Assembly: GCF_005484945.1 (NCBI RefSeq)
Contig: NZ_CP034035.1
Location: 1,550,001-1,614,000 of the forward strand
DNA from: Brenneria rubrifaciens
GTDB lineage: Bacteria > Pseudomonadota > Gammaproteobacteria > Enterobacterales > Enterobacteriaceae
Direction: 5' to 3'
Length of the DNA stretch: 64,000 bases
In this document: positions 62,913-64,000 of the stretch, piece after piece
How the letters are laid out: each line of letters opens with the position of its first letter
How positions within the stretch are numbered: position 1 is the stretch's first letter
The notes under the pieces: generated by a model
What the model saw: only the letters and a program-made list of their open reading frames with translations
The model's database searches: none
Told to the model about the DNA's origin: nothing
Position numbers and translations under genes: made by a program

Positions 62913-63353
62913 TCAATCGTGCGGCACTGATTTTAAAAACTGCTCCAGCATTTCTTTCAGCCTCTGCGCTTCGGCGCTGCCATAAGCGTCTTCGAGCTTA
63001 CCCTGATGGTGGTCAACCCGGCTATTTTGTTTAGCCAATACCGCCTTGCCGTTATCGGAGATAAATAAGCGCACCTTGCGCCGATCCTGTTTATCAGGCA
63101 GGCGATACACCAGCGCCTCACTGACCATTTTATCGATGATTTTTGTCAGGGTGGGGAAGTTCTGCGTCAGATTTTCGGCGAGCTCGCGCATGGTCTGGCC
63201 ATTGTTTTGCGAAATGGATTTCAACGCGCGCCAGTGCTCCAGAGTGATCCCCGCCAAAGATAACTGACGGTTAACTTGGCGGTTAGCCTGTACCAGCAGA
63301 TGAGCAAGATATTCGTTGATGGGTTTTTCCGACATAATGTGCGGCACAAGCAT
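62913..63353 (-). CDS. MarR-family transcriptional regulator
   Basis: 146-residue winged-helix regulator. The DNA-binding helix region is GQTMRELAENLTQNFPTLTKIIDKMVSEALVYRLPDKQDRRKVRLF (about residues 55-100), the MarR pattern with a DRR wing. The internal ATG at 63335 (MSEKPINEY) is an equally plausible start; neither has a good ribosome site. The target is unknown; no divergent efflux gene is adjacent. Confidence 0.87.
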   Translation of the reverse strand: MLVPHIMSEKPINEYLAHLLVQANRQVNRQLSLAGITLEHWRALKSISQNNGQTMRELAENLTQNFPTLTKIIDKMVSEALVYRLPDKQDRRKVRLFISDNGKAVLAKQNSRVDHHQGKLEDAYGSAEAQRLKEMLEQFLKSVPHD

Positions 63354-63816
63354 GATAAAAAGTCATGGGGGCGATGTTAGCACTTTATTTCCCCCCGATC
63401 ACTGACGATTCCGGTGAGTGTTCACCCATCGTTTCCGTTGATAATGAGAGTTGCATAAGATCTTGCCTGATCTCACTGCCTGGCTAATCCTGAGATACCG
63501 CCAGGGTGTCACCGAATGCGTCTACTGCCATGTCTCCTGTTCCGGCGTTTCGCCAACGCTCCTCCCTGGCTGGAAAATAGGGCTATCAGCGCAGATCCGG
63601 TGCGCCTGGAGGGGGACGCAGTCGTCAGTTGGTCGAAGAGCATAAGGTGGAGGCGCTGAAAATAGGCCGACATTCCGCCGGATCAATAATCCGGCTCGGG
63701 TTGGGACACAAGATAAAACAATTACCTATACTTACCCCATCTTGGTCGTGAAATATTCTCTTTAGCCGTAGAATGGGTTCAAAGGCAGTTTTTAACAGTG
63801 CCAGGGAATCGCTGCG
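63354..63816. other. intergenic stretch before the last gene
   Basis: A 64-codon frame at 63451-63645 shows no family features and I do not accept it. I see no RNA gene or repeat. The end should hold promoters for the MarR gene and the membrane-protein gene at 63817. Confidence 0.4.
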
Positions 63817-64000
63817 ATGAAAACATTTAGCAATACAGCAAAAGTCATCATGGCGTTGAATATCGCGGTCGGCGCGCTGTGTATGCTACTTCTCGGCCAG
63901 TTTGTGATAGCAAAAAGTGATCAAAGTAAACTGCGTGACTATTCCAATTCACTGATTCTTCGTGCGAATGGCGTGGCGATGCAGTCCGAATGGGTGTTGG
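63817..64000 (+). CDS. membrane-anchored signalling-type protein, N-terminus only
   Basis: The frame from ATG 63817, with AGGGA about ten bases upstream, runs off the window after 61 codons. It starts MKTFSNTAKVIMALNIAVG and has one membrane helix (about residues 8-32) followed by a polar periplasmic-looking stretch (SDQSKLRDYSNSLILRANGVA). This layout fits sensory proteins such as CSS-motif c-di-GMP phosphodiesterases or methyl-accepting receptors; the fragment is too short to decide. Confidence 0.6.
   Translation, partial: MKTFSNTAKVIMALNIAVGALCMLLLGQFVIAKSDQSKLRDYSNSLILRANGVAMQSEWVL

Noticed and set aside
63451..63645. 64-codon plus frame between the MarR gene and the last gene
   Set aside because: No ribosome site or family features; Cys/Trp/Arg-rich composition looks non-coding.

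Overview
This window comes from an enterobacterial chromosome. Gene content and order (lolCDE-nagK-cobB, btuCED-nlpC-ydiV-selO, ppsR/ppsA, rprA-ydiK-ydiJ-menI, sufABCDSE-ldtE-lpp-pykF) match blocks that lie near 25 and 38 min in E. coli. The hmuSTUV haem locus and the protein sequences suggest a soft-rot or tree-pathogen relative (Pectobacteriaceae, for example Brenneria, Pectobacterium, Dickeya or Lonsdalea). The genus is inference; no search was possible.

Layout. 1-5.7 kb: mfd start (minus strand), the LolCDE lipoprotein exporter, NagK, CobB and a small convergent gene. 5.9-12.3 kb: vitamin B12 importer genes btuC-btuE-btuD, nlpC, a decayed lplA, a YdiV-like degenerate EAL protein and SelO. 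12.3-16.0 kb: Fur-box-controlled hmuSTUV without a receptor gene. 16.2-20.2 kb: an alpha-glucoside PTS with a GH4 6-phospho-glucosidase and a GntR/UTRA regulator. 20.2-31 kb: ppsR, ppsA, apbE, the RprA small RNA with an RcsB box, ydiK, ydiJ, menI and an unrecognised gene under a near-perfect Fur box. 31.2-37 kb: complete suf operon. 37.3-40.5 kb: ldtE, lpp, pykF with a Cra site.

From about 41 kb to the tRNA-Val(GAC) at 62.6 kb lies an accessory region of two visibly different halves. The AT-rich half (41.4-52.6 kb) is a compact biosynthetic cluster: a LuxE-like acyl-protein synthetase, an IscU-like scaffold, a NifS/IscS-like cysteine desulfurase, an acyl carrier protein, a single ketosynthase, a MaoC-like dehydratase, a FabG-like reductase, an EmrAB-type exporter, an AraC regulator and a flavoprotein monooxygenase. 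It looks like a dedicated small type II fatty-acid/polyketide line with its own sulfur-mobilising pair and exporter; I know no product for this combination and consider it the main novelty candidate. The GC-rich half (52.7-62.4 kb) is a catabolic module: AEC carrier, LysR regulator, N-carbamoyl-D-amino-acid hydrolase, a dipeptide-type ABC importer with two fused ATPases, and a D-aminoacylase, consistent with uptake and deacylation of N-blocked D-amino acids.

The window closes with a MarR regulator and the start of a membrane-anchored protein on the plus strand. All calls come from reading the sequence; family assignments rest on remembered family features and are not database results.
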